From Alistipes sp. (lineage in GTDB: Bacteria > Bacteroidota > Bacteroidia > Bacteroidales > Rikenellaceae): a DNA stretch of 64,000 nt. The position numbers and the translations under genes are program-made. Position 1 is the first letter of the stretch. Every line of letters begins with the position of its first letter. A model generated the notes under the pieces. The model did not search any database and was not told where the DNA came from. It saw only the letters and a program-made list of their open reading frames with translations. The stretch covers positions 114,400-178,399 of the forward strand of contig JAFLRR010000002.1 of NCBI GenBank assembly GCA_022511345.1, read 5' to 3'. Shown piece by piece: positions 37,221 through 45,697 of this stretch.

Positions 37221-39335
37221 TTACGAAATCATCGAGAAATCCATGCTCTTCTCTCCGGAATATTTGCTGCGCAGCTCGCGAAGTCCGGCATTTTCGGGCC
37301 GTTGGAGCTGGCGGTCTGCGCCGAGTATCTTTTCGGCCTCTTCGCGCGCACGCTGCAGTATCTGAGCGTCGAGCGTGGGATTGGCAATCTTCAGGTCGAA
37401 AGCCTGTCCGCTCTGCTGCGTGCCGTTTATGTCGCCTGCGCCGCGCAGCTTGAGGTCGAGTTCAGCCAGCTCGAACCCGTCCGATGTGCTGCACATGGCG
37501 TCGAGCCGCGCCCGCGCCTCGCGCGAGAGTTTCTCGCCCGACATGAGTATGCAGTACGACTGCTCGCCGCCGCGGCCCACGCGTCCGCGCAGCTGGTGCA
37601 GCTGCGAGAGTCCGAACCGCTCGGCCGACTCGATTACCATGACCGTGGCGTTGGGCACGTCTACGCCCACCTCTATTACCGACGTTGCCACCAGTATGTG
37701 CGCCTCGCCGCTCTTGAACTGCCGCATCGACTCCTCCTTGTCGGCGGGCTTCATGCGCCCGTGGCATACGGTGGTGACATAATCGGGCAGCGGGAAGTCG
37801 CGCGATATCGACTCGTAGCCGTCGAACAGGTCCTTGTAGTCCATGTTCTCCGACTCCTCGATGAGCGGGTATACGACATATACCTGCCTGCCCTTGGCAA
37901 TCTCGCTCTTCATGAATCCGAACAGCCTCAGCCGCGCCGCGTCGGTGTAGCGCACGGTCTTTATCGGGCGTCGTCCGGGCGGTAGCTCGTCTATTACCGA
38001 CACGTCCAGGTCGCCGTAGAGCGTCATTGCCAGCGTGCGCGGTATCGGCGTGGCCGTCATGACCAGTATGTGTGGCGGCTGCTCGTTCTTGGTCCACATT
38101 CGTGCGCGCTGCTCCACTCCGAAGCGGTGCTGCTCGTCTATTACCACGAATCCCAGGTTTGCGAACCTGACCCTGTCCTCGAGCAGCGCGTGAGTGCCCA
38201 CGAGTATCTTTACCGAGCCGTCGGCTATGCCTTCCAGGGCAGCTCGTCGCTCGGCTGCCGGCGAGGCTCCCGTCAGCACGGCCACGCCCACAGACATCCC
38301 CTCCAGATATCGCGACACGGTTGCGAAGTGCTGCCGCGCCAGTATCTCCGTAGGCGCTATCAGGCAGGCCTGGAATCCGTTGTCCACGGCCAGCAGCATC
38401 GACATCAGAGCCACGAGGGTCTTTCCGCTGCCCACGTCGCCTTGCAGCAGGCGGTTCATCTGGCAGCCCGAGGCCGTGTCGGTTCGTATCTCGCGTATTA
38501 CGCGCTTCTGCGCCCCGGTCAGCGGGAATGGCAGCCTCTGGTTGTAGAATGTGTTGAACGCCTCGCCCACCTTGGCGAACAGAAATCCGTCATTGCGGCC
38601 TATGCGTTCGCTGCGGCGCGAGAGTATATTGAGCTGTATGCCTATGAGTTCGTCGAACTTGAGCCTGTATCGCGCCTGCCTGAGCAGCTCGGCCGACTGC
38701 GGGAAGTGTATGTTGTAGAGCGCCTCGCGCAGCGGCATGAGTCCGCATCGTTCGCGCAGCGGTTCCGGCAGAGGGTCGGTTATGTGGTCGCGCACCAATG
38801 GCCAGAGGTTGCACATGATGTTGTATATGCCCTTGGTGCCGAATGTCGACGAGAGCTTCTCGGTCGATGGGTATACGCCCTGCATTCCGCTCTCGGCCTT
38901 GCGGGCGAATGCCTTCTCGACGGTCTCGACCTCGGGATGAACTATCGACATCTCGCCGCGGTAGAACGACGGGCGGCCGAATATCAGATACTCGCGGCCC
39001 ACCTCTATTCGCTTCTCTATCCACTTTATGCCGTGAAACCATATCAGTTCAGCCTGTCCCGAGCCGTCGCTGACCATTACCGAGTATCGGCGCTTGCGGC
39101 CCTCGCCGGCATAGAACACCCCCGTGACGCGTCCGCGCAGCTGTACGAAAGCCGAGGCCAGCGAGTCGTCTACGTCGGCCATGCGGTAGATTTTCGTGCG
39201 GTCGACATAGCGGAAAGGGTAGTAGTTGAGCATGTCGCCCATGGTCCTTATCCCCGCCTCTTTGGCCAGGACGGCCGCGCGAACCTCGCCCACGCCGCTG
39301 ACGTATTGTATGCCGTTGTCGAGAAACCTGTCCAT
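37221..39335 (-). CDS. recG: ATP-dependent DNA helicase RecG
   Basis: A 704-residue RecG, a superfamily 2 translocase that reverses stalled replication forks and branch-migrates Holliday junctions. The N-terminal wedge/OB domain includes the VQLRGRVTGVFYAGEGRKRRY region. Motif I is LQGDVGSGKT, motif II is DEQH (VVIDEQHRFGVEQR), TATPIPRT is motif III and the C-terminal helicase motifs include ESAERFGLSQLHQLRGRVGRG. The length and order are normal. It diverges from ispG with separate promoters on either strand. Confidence 0.97.
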   Translation of the reverse strand: MDRFLDNGIQYVSGVGEVRAAVLAKEAGIRTMGDMLNYYPFRYVDRTKIYRMADVDDSLASAFVQLRGRVTGVFYAGEGRKRRYSVMVSDGSGQAELIWFHGIKWIEKRIEVGREYLIFGRPSFYRGEMSIVHPEVETVEKAFARKAESGMQGVYPSTEKLSSTFGTKGIYNIMCNLWPLVRDHITDPLPEPLRERCGLMPLREALYNIHFPQSAELLRQARYRLKFDELIGIQLNILSRRSERIGRNDGFLFAKVGEAFNTFYNQRLPFPLTGAQKRVIREIRTDTASGCQMNRLLQGDVGSGKTLVALMSMLLAVDNGFQACLIAPTEILARQHFATVSRYLEGMSVGVAVLTGASPAAERRAALEGIADGSVKILVGTHALLEDRVRFANLGFVVIDEQHRFGVEQRARMWTKNEQPPHILVMTATPIPRTLAMTLYGDLDVSVIDELPPGRRPIKTVRYTDAARLRLFGFMKSEIAKGRQVYVVYPLIEESENMDYKDLFDGYESISRDFPLPDYVTTVCHGRMKPADKEESMRQFKSGEAHILVATSVIEVGVDVPNATVMVIESAERFGLSQLHQLRGRVGRGGEQSYCILMSGEKLSREARARLDAMCSTSDGFELAELDLKLRGAGDINGTQQSGQAFDLKIANPTLDAQILQRAREEAEKILGADRQLQRPENAGLRELRSKYSGEKSMDFSMIS

Positions 39336-39344
39336 AACTTATGG

Positions 39345-39352
39345 CAAAGATA
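39345..39352 (-). promoter_or_regulatory. -7 element of the recG promoter
   Basis: TATCTTTG on the minus strand, ten bases above the recG ATG, giving an almost leaderless transcript; the -33 half is unclear. Confidence 0.5.
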
Positions 39353-39423
39353 GCTTTTTTTGCGCCGAAAAACACCCTGCGCATCCAAAAAGAGACTCTG
39401 TGGCCGCGCATCGAAATAATGCG

Positions 39424-39431
39424 TATCTTTG
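39424..39431 (+). promoter_or_regulatory. -7 element of the ispG promoter
   Basis: TATCTTTG on the plus strand, 33 bp before the ispG ATG. The -33 region (near 39398-39402) is only partly matching. Confidence 0.5.
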
Positions 39432-39463
39432 CCGTGCGGTCTACTGCCGCTATTTTTTGAACC

Positions 39464-40951
39464 ATGACAGACCTTACGCAATTCAGCCGCCGCCGCACGC
39501 ACCAGGTGCGCATAGGCCATACCGCAATCGGCGCGGAGAATCCCGTGGCCGTGCAGTCGATGACCAACACCGACACCATGGACACAGCCGCCAGCGCGGC
39601 CCAAATCGAACGCATAGCCGCTGCCGGCTGCCGTATAGTGCGCCTGACCACCCAGGGAGTGCGCGAGGCTGCCAACCTGAGCCGGATACGTGCCCAGCTG
39701 CGCGGCGAGGGCCTGCATGCGGCGCTTGTCGCCGACGTGCACTTTCTGCCCGAGGCTGCCGACGTGGCCGCCGAGCATGCCGACAAGGTGCGCATCAATC
39801 CTGGCAACTACTCGCTCGAGCGCGGCGACTTCGCGGCGCTTCTCGAGCGCTGCCGCCGCTTCGGCACTGCGCTGCGCATAGGCGTGAACCACGGCTCGCT
39901 GTCCCGGCGCATGTTCGACCGCTACGGCGACACCCCCGAGGGCATGGTCGCCTCGGCCATGGAGTTTCTGCGCATCTGCCGCGACAACGATTTCGGTGAT
40001 GCCGTCGTGTCGATGAAGTCGAGCAATACGCGCGTGATGGTTACGGCCTACCGACTGCTTGTCGAGGCTATGGATAACGAGGGAATGACCTTCCCGATAC
40101 ATCTGGGCGTGACCGAGGCCGGCAACGACCTTGAGGGGCGCATAAAGAGCGCCGTGGGTATCGGGGCGCTGCTCGGCGACGGCATAGGCGACACGATTCG
40201 CGTGTCGCTCACCGAGGCTCCCGAGAACGAGATACCCGTGGCCCGCATGCTTGTCAGCCACTTCGCCTCGCGCGGGGGCCGCTTCGAAGTGTTGCATCCC
40301 GAGCGATACTCGCTCAGCGGCTGCCGCCGCAATACGGGCGTGCGCATACCGGTCACGGGCCGTGAAGCCGACGACCGCTTCCTGCATCTTGAGGCCGTCT
40401 CGGACAACCCCACGGCCGAGCTGCGTGCCGCCGTGCTGAATCTCGACGACTGGAACCGTCCCGTGACTGTCGGCCGCCGCTACGACCAGAGCGATGAGGT
40501 GAACGTGGCAGTCCGCGCTGCCGCCGATCTGGGACCTCTGTTCCTGGACGGCCTGGCCGACGGAATCCGGATTACGGCCCCGGCCCTCACGGCCGACCAG
40601 ACGGAGCGCATCGAGCTGGCCATACTGCAGGCTGCGCGCGTGCGTTTCTCGCGTGCCGAGTTCATCGCCTGCCCGAGCTGCGGCCGCACCCTCTACGACA
40701 TCGAGAAGACTCTGGCCGATATCAAGGCCCGCATGTCGCACCTGAGCAACCTGCGCATAGGTGTCATGGGCTGCATCGTCAACGGCCCGGGCGAGATGGC
40801 CGATGCCGACTACGGCTATGTGGGAGCTGCTCCGGGCCGCATAACGCTCTACAAGGGCCGCGAGGTGGTCGAACGCAACATCCCGCAGGACGAGGCTCTG
40901 GAGCGCCTGGTCGAGCTTATGCGCCGCAACGGCGACTGGCGCGAACCTTAA
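39464..40951 (+). CDS. ispG: IspG, 4-hydroxy-3-methylbut-2-enyl diphosphate synthase
   Basis: A 495-residue [4Fe-4S] enzyme of the MEP isoprenoid pathway, converting the cyclodiphosphate MEcPP to HMBPP. The TIM-barrel N-terminus is clear (PVAVQSMTNTDTMD). The cluster motifs near the C-terminus are CPSCGRT (about 403-409) and GCIVNGPGE (about 436-444), supplying three Cys and the essential Glu. It is longer than the two-domain E. coli form (about 370) because of an insert at about 280-400, but shorter than the three-domain form usual in Bacteroidetes (about 600 or more). Transcribed alone. Confidence 0.93.
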   Translation: MTDLTQFSRRRTHQVRIGHTAIGAENPVAVQSMTNTDTMDTAASAAQIERIAAAGCRIVRLTTQGVREAANLSRIRAQLRGEGLHAALVADVHFLPEAADVAAEHADKVRINPGNYSLERGDFAALLERCRRFGTALRIGVNHGSLSRRMFDRYGDTPEGMVASAMEFLRICRDNDFGDAVVSMKSSNTRVMVTAYRLLVEAMDNEGMTFPIHLGVTEAGNDLEGRIKSAVGIGALLGDGIGDTIRVSLTEAPENEIPVARMLVSHFASRGGRFEVLHPERYSLSGCRRNTGVRIPVTGREADDRFLHLEAVSDNPTAELRAAVLNLDDWNRPVTVGRRYDQSDEVNVAVRAAADLGPLFLDGLADGIRITAPALTADQTERIELAILQAARVRFSRAEFIACPSCGRTLYDIEKTLADIKARMSHLSNLRIGVMGCIVNGPGEMADADYGYVGAAPGRITLYKGREVVERNIPQDEALERLVELMRRNGDWREP

Positions 40952-40964
40952 CCCTGCCGAAACT

Positions 40965-41008
40965 GAAAAAAAACTGGGCCGGACCTTCATCTGAAAGTCC
41001 GGCCCAGT
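40965..41008 (-). terminator. Terminator of the thiamine uptake operon
   Basis: The 12-bp stem actgggccggac/gtccggcccagt (40973-40984 with 40997-41008) is followed on the minus strand by a run of T. It may also end the convergent ispG transcript. Confidence 0.8.
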
Positions 41009-41029
41009 CGTTGTCGTTGCCTGCGGCCG

Positions 41030-41605
41030 CTATTGCCGGCACATGGCCCGCCAGCGCATGTATCCCGCCACGGCCAGAGCCGAGTATATGGCATACAGAC
41101 CTGCCGTGAGAGGTATTCCCTTGTAGATATACAATCCCGTGGTTATGGCATCCACCGCCAGCCACACCAGCCACTGCTCGACATACTTGCGCGAGAGCAT
41201 CCAGTATGCCACTATGCACAACGCCGTAGTCATCGAGTCCCAGAATGGCACGGTGCTGTCCGTCAAGCGGCTGAGGACGAAGTACAGCGCCGCGTGCAGC
41301 ACGGCATAGAGCGCTGCGGCTGCAACGGCGGCCCGCAGGGGCGTGCGGCCGATTCCCGCTCCGGGCTCCTCTCCTGCGGCAGCTTTTCTGCGGCTCCATA
41401 CGGTCAGTCCGTAGAGCCCGGCGGCGATGTAGTAGCACTGCATGGCGCAGTCGGCATAGAGTCCCGACTTGTAGTAGAGCGTTCCGTGCACCACGGGCAT
41501 TATCAGCCCCACGAGCCAGAGCCTTATGTCGGCACGGTACTCCAACCACAGGTACAGCAGCCCGAGCGCCACGCCGGCAATTTGCAGAATTAATTTTAAT
41601 TCCAT
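41030..41605 (-). CDS. pnuT: PnuC-family transporter, probably thiamine-specific (PnuT)
   Basis: A 191-residue inner-membrane protein with about seven helices and the PnuC-type motifs WLEYRADIRLWLVG, a WxxxxxK-like YYKSGLYAD segment and YWMLSRKYVEQWLVWLAVD. PnuC homologues move vitamin precursors by facilitated diffusion. It lies 27 bp downstream of a TonB receptor whose transcript starts with a TPP riboswitch, and such pairs in Bacteroidetes are predicted thiamine transporters (PnuT). Thiamine is therefore a better substrate guess than nicotinamide riboside. No thiamine pyrophosphokinase gene follows here. Confidence 0.88.
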   Translation of the reverse strand: MELKLILQIAGVALGLLYLWLEYRADIRLWLVGLIMPVVHGTLYYKSGLYADCAMQCYYIAAGLYGLTVWSRRKAAAGEEPGAGIGRTPLRAAVAAAALYAVLHAALYFVLSRLTDSTVPFWDSMTTALCIVAYWMLSRKYVEQWLVWLAVDAITTGLYIYKGIPLTAGLYAIYSALAVAGYMRWRAMCRQ

Positions 41606-41632
41606 TAAAACCGATAAATTGGCAAGTGCTGA

Positions 41633-43870
41633 TTAAAACTTTACCGTCACATTCGCCAGCACATGCAGCGGTGCCTGGGGGAAGTAGCAGGCCCACGAGC
41701 CGCGGTCGGCAATCGTGTCGCCTTCGAGCCACGAGCCTCCGTAGCCGTTGCTGCAGTAGAGCGAGTTGAAGAGGTTGTAAATCTCAACGCCGAATCGCAC
41801 GCTTTTGGCAGTCTTCGTGTGCAGTGTATATGCGAGGTTGAGGTTGGTCACGCAGTAGCTGTCGAGCGTCAGGTCCTTGTATCCGCCGTTGGTCAGATAC
41901 TGCTTGCCTACGTACTGCGTGCGGAGCACGGCCTCGAAGCCTGCGGCATGGAAATCGAGGAATGCCGAAGCCATTGCCGACGGCGAGTATGATATTGTCG
42001 TCTCGCCGCGGTCGAAGACCACTCCGTCGATGTTGTCCTGGTAGTTCTTTATGCGGTTCTGCGAGAATGTCGCATTTCCGCCGAGCGTGAACCACTTTGC
42101 GGGGCGCACTGCCAGCGAGAGCTCCACACCCCGGCGGTAGCTCTTGGGCACGTTTATGTTGAGGTTGTCGCCTCCGTCGTTTACCAGACCCGTATATACG
42201 AGCTGATTCTTGTAGTTCATGTAGTAGAGATTCACGCCCGCCTCGACCATATCATACGAGAGACGGTAACCCACCTCGTAGTCGTAGAGTACCTCGGCCT
42301 TGGGCTCCTCCTGCGTCTGGGCGAAGAGATAGCGGTCGGTGAAGTCGTTGCGCGTAGGCTCGCGGTGCGCCATTGCGAATGACGCATAGAGCGTGTGGTG
42401 CTTCGACAGGTCGTAGTTTATGCCGGCGTGGGGGTTGAAGAAGTGATAGGTGTTGTTTACGTCTATGGGCTGCATTTCGAGCCTGTTCCAGTCGTAGTTG
42501 TCGTTGGTTCCCCAGGCCTTGTAATGCACGTAGCGGTACTGCAGGTCGCCGAACAGACGGAATCCGTCGAACAGCTGCCAGTTGGCCTTTACGAATATGT
42601 TGGCGTCGCTCTTGCGGGCGCTGTTGTCATACCATATTTTGTCTTTGTAGAGCGATGCGTTATCCACGCCCTCTATCCAGTTGAGCGTACCCCAGTGAGG
42701 GCAGGTGTAGTAGCTGTAAGAACCGCCGAATGCCAGGTCGAGGTTGCGGACGCTGTAGAACGCCGCGGCATTCAGGCCGCCGAGGTGGTTGCGCATGATT
42801 TTGCTGCGAATGAGGTCGGCCTGCTCCACAGCACCCAGGTCGAGATTGTCATAGCCCATGATCCAGGCGTCGTCCTTGTACTGCTTGTAGTAGCCGTAGC
42901 CGTAGGTGTAGAATCCGGTGGCATTGAGCGACCAGCGGTCGTTGAATTTGTGGTTTACAATCAGCTGGTTGTTGATTTGCAGGTAGTTGTCGGTCTGGTC
43001 GTCGTAGTAGTTCACGTGCGAGCCGTCGGCCAGAACGAACGGACCGTCCGAGGTCGAATACTGGCCGCTGTCGTGGTAGCGGCGGCCGTAGAGAGCCATG
43101 TCCTCCTTAGATACGCCGTTGTATGTCAGATATGTGCGGGCCTTTCCGCCGAACGACACCAGTTTGACCATAGTGCTGCCGCTGTAGTATGCCCCCTGGA
43201 ACATGTACGATTTGAGGTCGGTCGAGCCGCGGTCTACATATCCGTCCGAACCGATGTGCGTCAGGCGTGCATCCAGCAGCCAGTGGCCGCCCATCAGGCC
43301 CGAGGAGATGTGCACGGCCTGCTTGTTGGTGTTGTACGAACCGTAGGTGAGGGCCGCATCGCCGCCGAACTCGGTCGACAGGGACGAGGTGGTCATGTTG
43401 ACCGCGCCGCCGAATGCGCCCGTGCCGTTTGTCGAGGTTCCGGCGCCGCGCTGCACCTGAATGTCGCCCACGGCCGAGATGAGGTCGGGCGTGTCATACC
43501 AGTACATCGAGTGCGAGTCGGGATTGTTCATCGACACGCCGTTGATTGTCACGTTCAGACGCGTGGCGTCGGTTCCGCGCAGGCGAATCGACGTTCCGCC
43601 GATGCCTATTCCGGTCTCGTTGGTGGCAATCATCGAGGGCGTGAGAGCCAGCACCGAGGGGATGTCAAGACCGTAGTTGTTGCGCTCGATGTCGCCCTGC
43701 GAGAGCTCCGAGTAGGCCACGGGAGTGGTTTTTGAGGCACGCGTGGCGTGGACTTCGATTTGTCCGATTTCGTGAACCGACAGCGAATCCGTCTGGTCGG
43801 CAGCCGTTGCGGCTGTTGCGGAGCCGCAGACAAGGGCGGCAGCCGCGAGGGTCAGAAAATTCCTTTTCAT
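41633..43870 (-). CDS. TonB-dependent receptor, probably for thiamine
   Basis: A 745-residue outer-membrane receptor. A signal peptide (1-23) is followed by a short region ending in the plug domain (IEVHATRASKTTPVAYSELSQ, a TonB-box-like and plug entry), the plug with GIGIGGTSIRLRGTDATRLNVTINGV and DIQVQRGAGTSTNGTGAFGG, and a 22-strand barrel ending LHVLANVTVKF with the C-terminal Phe. No carboxypeptidase-like N-terminal domain is present, so it is not SusC-type. A TPP riboswitch in its leader and the PnuT gene downstream indicate uptake of thiamine or its phosphates across the outer membrane. Confidence 0.92.
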   Translation of the reverse strand: MKRNFLTLAAAALVCGSATAATAADQTDSLSVHEIGQIEVHATRASKTTPVAYSELSQGDIERNNYGLDIPSVLALTPSMIATNETGIGIGGTSIRLRGTDATRLNVTINGVSMNNPDSHSMYWYDTPDLISAVGDIQVQRGAGTSTNGTGAFGGAVNMTTSSLSTEFGGDAALTYGSYNTNKQAVHISSGLMGGHWLLDARLTHIGSDGYVDRGSTDLKSYMFQGAYYSGSTMVKLVSFGGKARTYLTYNGVSKEDMALYGRRYHDSGQYSTSDGPFVLADGSHVNYYDDQTDNYLQINNQLIVNHKFNDRWSLNATGFYTYGYGYYKQYKDDAWIMGYDNLDLGAVEQADLIRSKIMRNHLGGLNAAAFYSVRNLDLAFGGSYSYYTCPHWGTLNWIEGVDNASLYKDKIWYDNSARKSDANIFVKANWQLFDGFRLFGDLQYRYVHYKAWGTNDNYDWNRLEMQPIDVNNTYHFFNPHAGINYDLSKHHTLYASFAMAHREPTRNDFTDRYLFAQTQEEPKAEVLYDYEVGYRLSYDMVEAGVNLYYMNYKNQLVYTGLVNDGGDNLNINVPKSYRRGVELSLAVRPAKWFTLGGNATFSQNRIKNYQDNIDGVVFDRGETTISYSPSAMASAFLDFHAAGFEAVLRTQYVGKQYLTNGGYKDLTLDSYCVTNLNLAYTLHTKTAKSVRFGVEIYNLFNSLYCSNGYGGSWLEGDTIADRGSWACYFPQAPLHVLANVTVKF

Positions 43871-43898
43871 TGTTTTTTAATTAGTTAAAAGAACAGAA

Positions 43899-43999
43899 AA
43901 GGGGTATGCGTTTCGATTATGCAAATTATCCCGGTATCGGCATTACCCGTCTCCGGTACTATGGGTATAATCTCAGCCTGATAGTAAGGCACCCCTTGA
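43899..43999 (-). promoter_or_regulatory. TPP riboswitch (THI element)
   Basis: Read on the minus strand, the leader shows the conserved TPP aptamer blocks in order: GGGGTGCC, GGCTGAGA, then CCCAT...ACCGG, GGGTAATGCCGATACC, GGGATAATTTGC and a closing ACCCC that pairs with the opening GGGGT. It lies between the promoter at 44010 and the receptor ATG at 43870. TPP binding should lower expression of the receptor and transporter, probably by blocking translation since no clear terminator follows. Confidence 0.92.
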
Positions 44000-44009
44000 A
44001 ATGTCGGGA

Positions 44010-44040
44010 CAAAGATACGATAATAATTGGCAATTAGCAA
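44010..44040 (-). promoter_or_regulatory. Promoter of the TPP-riboswitch transcript
   Basis: On the minus strand TTG (44038-44040) is followed after 20 nt by TATCTTTG (44010-44017), just upstream of the riboswitch. Confidence 0.75.
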
Positions 44041-44219
44041 TTAGTAGTTAGCAATTGATTCGACCTTTGCGGGCTTTTGCAGGCCGAAGCCTTGGTCCGC
44101 TGAGGCCCGCTGTGAACAGCGCACCTTTGCGGTCTTCAGCCCGTGCTGCACTCCGCAACTCAAAATTACAGCACTGCCTCGCAGCGCATGAAAATCGCTG
44201 ATTACTAATTGTTAATTGC
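44029..44219. repeat. Imperfect inverted repeats flanking about 143 bp
   Basis: The AT-rich arm at 44029-44052 (GGCAATTAGCAATTAGTAG...) and the reverse complement of 44196-44219 match at 20 of 24 positions. The interior is GC-rich and contains acctttgcgg twice (near 44064 and 44122). No gene is seen. The left arm overlaps the receptor promoter. It could be a small non-autonomous element or a long-range stem. Confidence 0.55.
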
Positions 44220-44230
44220 GACCCGCGCCC

Positions 44231-45163
44231 CTACCTTCGCATTTTGTATGCGCTCGGGGACATGGATGTGCGGTGCTTGAAATACTTGCCGAAAAATGAC
44301 TGGTTGGGGAAGTTGAGCGCATAGGCTACCTCTTGAATGCTCATGGAGGAGTATTTGAGCAGGTTTTTGGCCTCGAGTATCACATACTCGTCTATCCACT
44401 CCATTGCCGAGCGGCCGCTGACGTTTTTGACCACCGTGGTCAGATATTTGGGCGTGATGTGGAGCTGCGAGGCGTAGAATCCCACCGACCTCTCGGACTT
44501 GTAGTTCTCGTAGAGGCACTGCGTGAATCGCCTGAAATACTCCTCGTTGCGGCTTCGGGTTACGGGCGAGAACTGCTCGCGCGTTTCGATTCGGCGCAGC
44601 GCAACGTCCATTATCGTGTAGAGGGTCGACTCTATTGTGCGGCGCACTATTTCGTGGTAGAATCGCGAGTCGCGCAGCGATGTGACCGCTTCGCGTATGG
44701 CCTCGAACTCTCTTTCGAGCAGGATCATCTCCCTGTCCGACAACTCGATGTAGGCCTGACGTTCGCGCCAGCGGCTCATGAGCGGTATGACCTGCTTCAT
44801 GTCTATGTTGAGCTTGTGCAGGAAGTCGGGCTCGAATGCGAAGAGTGTTATGTCGGTCTGCTCGCGGCGGTTGAGCTCCCGTTCGTCTACGCATATCACG
44901 CTCTCGGGCGCCAGGGCCACCAGTCCGTTTCGCTTGATGTCGTATCGGGCCAAGTTGGAGATCATCTCGCCGCCGCTGTTGCGGCATAGACAGATTATGT
45001 GGGCGTCGATGCGTATGGGGTAGCGCAGCAGCTCGGCTCCGTCGTCGGGCGACGAGCGTCCCACCAGGCAGCCGTCGTAGTAGACTATGTCGGACTCGCC
45101 CGAGTGGCGGCTCACGAGCTCCTCGAGTGTGAAACTGCGAATATCCTTTTTGTCCTGCTGCAT
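44231..45163 (-). CDS. AraC-family transcriptional regulator
   Basis: A 310-residue regulator. The N-terminal sensor (about 1-195) resembles the cupin-type AraC ligand domain but no ligand can be inferred. The C-terminal 100 residues form the double helix-turn-helix of AraC/XylS: SVGFYASQLHITPKYLTTVVKNVSG for the first, MSIQEVAYALNFPNQSFFGKYFK for the second, with the final MSPSAYK. It faces the LRR lipoprotein gene on the other side of a 530-bp gap. Its target is unknown; it is not next to either SusCD locus. Confidence 0.92.
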   Translation of the reverse strand: MQQDKKDIRSFTLEELVSRHSGESDIVYYDGCLVGRSSPDDGAELLRYPIRIDAHIICLCRNSGGEMISNLARYDIKRNGLVALAPESVICVDERELNRREQTDITLFAFEPDFLHKLNIDMKQVIPLMSRWRERQAYIELSDREMILLEREFEAIREAVTSLRDSRFYHEIVRRTIESTLYTIMDVALRRIETREQFSPVTRSRNEEYFRRFTQCLYENYKSERSVGFYASQLHITPKYLTTVVKNVSGRSAMEWIDEYVILEAKNLLKYSSMSIQEVAYALNFPNQSFFGKYFKHRTSMSPSAYKMRR

Positions 45164-45177
45164 GGCGCGATTTTCGG

Positions 45178-45185
45178 CAAATGTA
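45178..45185 (-). promoter_or_regulatory. -7 element of the AraC-family regulator gene
   Basis: TACATTTG on the minus strand, 14 bp upstream of the ATG at 45163. Confidence 0.5.
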
Positions 45186-45349
45186 ACAATTTTTTCGTTA
45201 CTGTTGCTCTTTTATTCGCAGTTTTTGCGTCTCGGCGGGGAATTTGGGAACAGTCGGCGCAGCCTCTTGCAGCGGGTCTCTGCCGGCCGGGCTGTGGGAA
45301 TGCCCGGCAATGTCGCTGAAGGTCCGGCAAGAGCGGGTGAGGAGGTCCG

Positions 45350-45380
45350 TTTGTACGTTGTGAAAAAATCACTACCTTTG
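45350..45380 (+). promoter_or_regulatory. Promoter of the LRR lipoprotein gene with long leader
   Basis: TTTG (45350-45353) is followed after 19 nt by TACCTTTG (45373-45380). The first ATG of the LRR gene is at 45698, so the leader is about 310 nt. The leader (45390-45697) matches no riboswitch I recognise and holds only a doubtful 76-codon frame. Confidence 0.7.
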
Positions 45381-45697
45381 TCTTGTCGCGGGTCTGTACC
45401 AGCGACATAGACATAAGAAAGTGTTTTCGCACTGTCCCTGCTGGAAATGTAGCAGTTTCAAAGTAGTCAGGACTACGAATCGCACTCTTCATTTTGTATG
45501 GATGTATGCACGGCATTTGCGCTGCGCCCCGCATCTGTATGAAGTGTGGGGCATCGCGTCGTTTATTGACTACAGGTCTTGCTACAACCTTCCAGCAAAT
45601 AGACGAAATCCGGCTTCACACTTTTTCTGCATTATTTATCCCGCCATATAGAAGCCGAGTGGCAATATAAAGTTTGAAATCCATAAATTTCAAAACT

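Noticed and set aside
44231..45163. AraC-type regulator as the controller of the first glycan locus
   Set aside because: It is more than 8 kb away, with housekeeping and thiamine genes between. Nothing in the sequence ties it to either SusCD locus.
45421..45651. 76-codon frame in the leader of the LRR gene
   Set aside because: No recognisable domain or ribosome-binding context. Kept only as a leader-peptide possibility.
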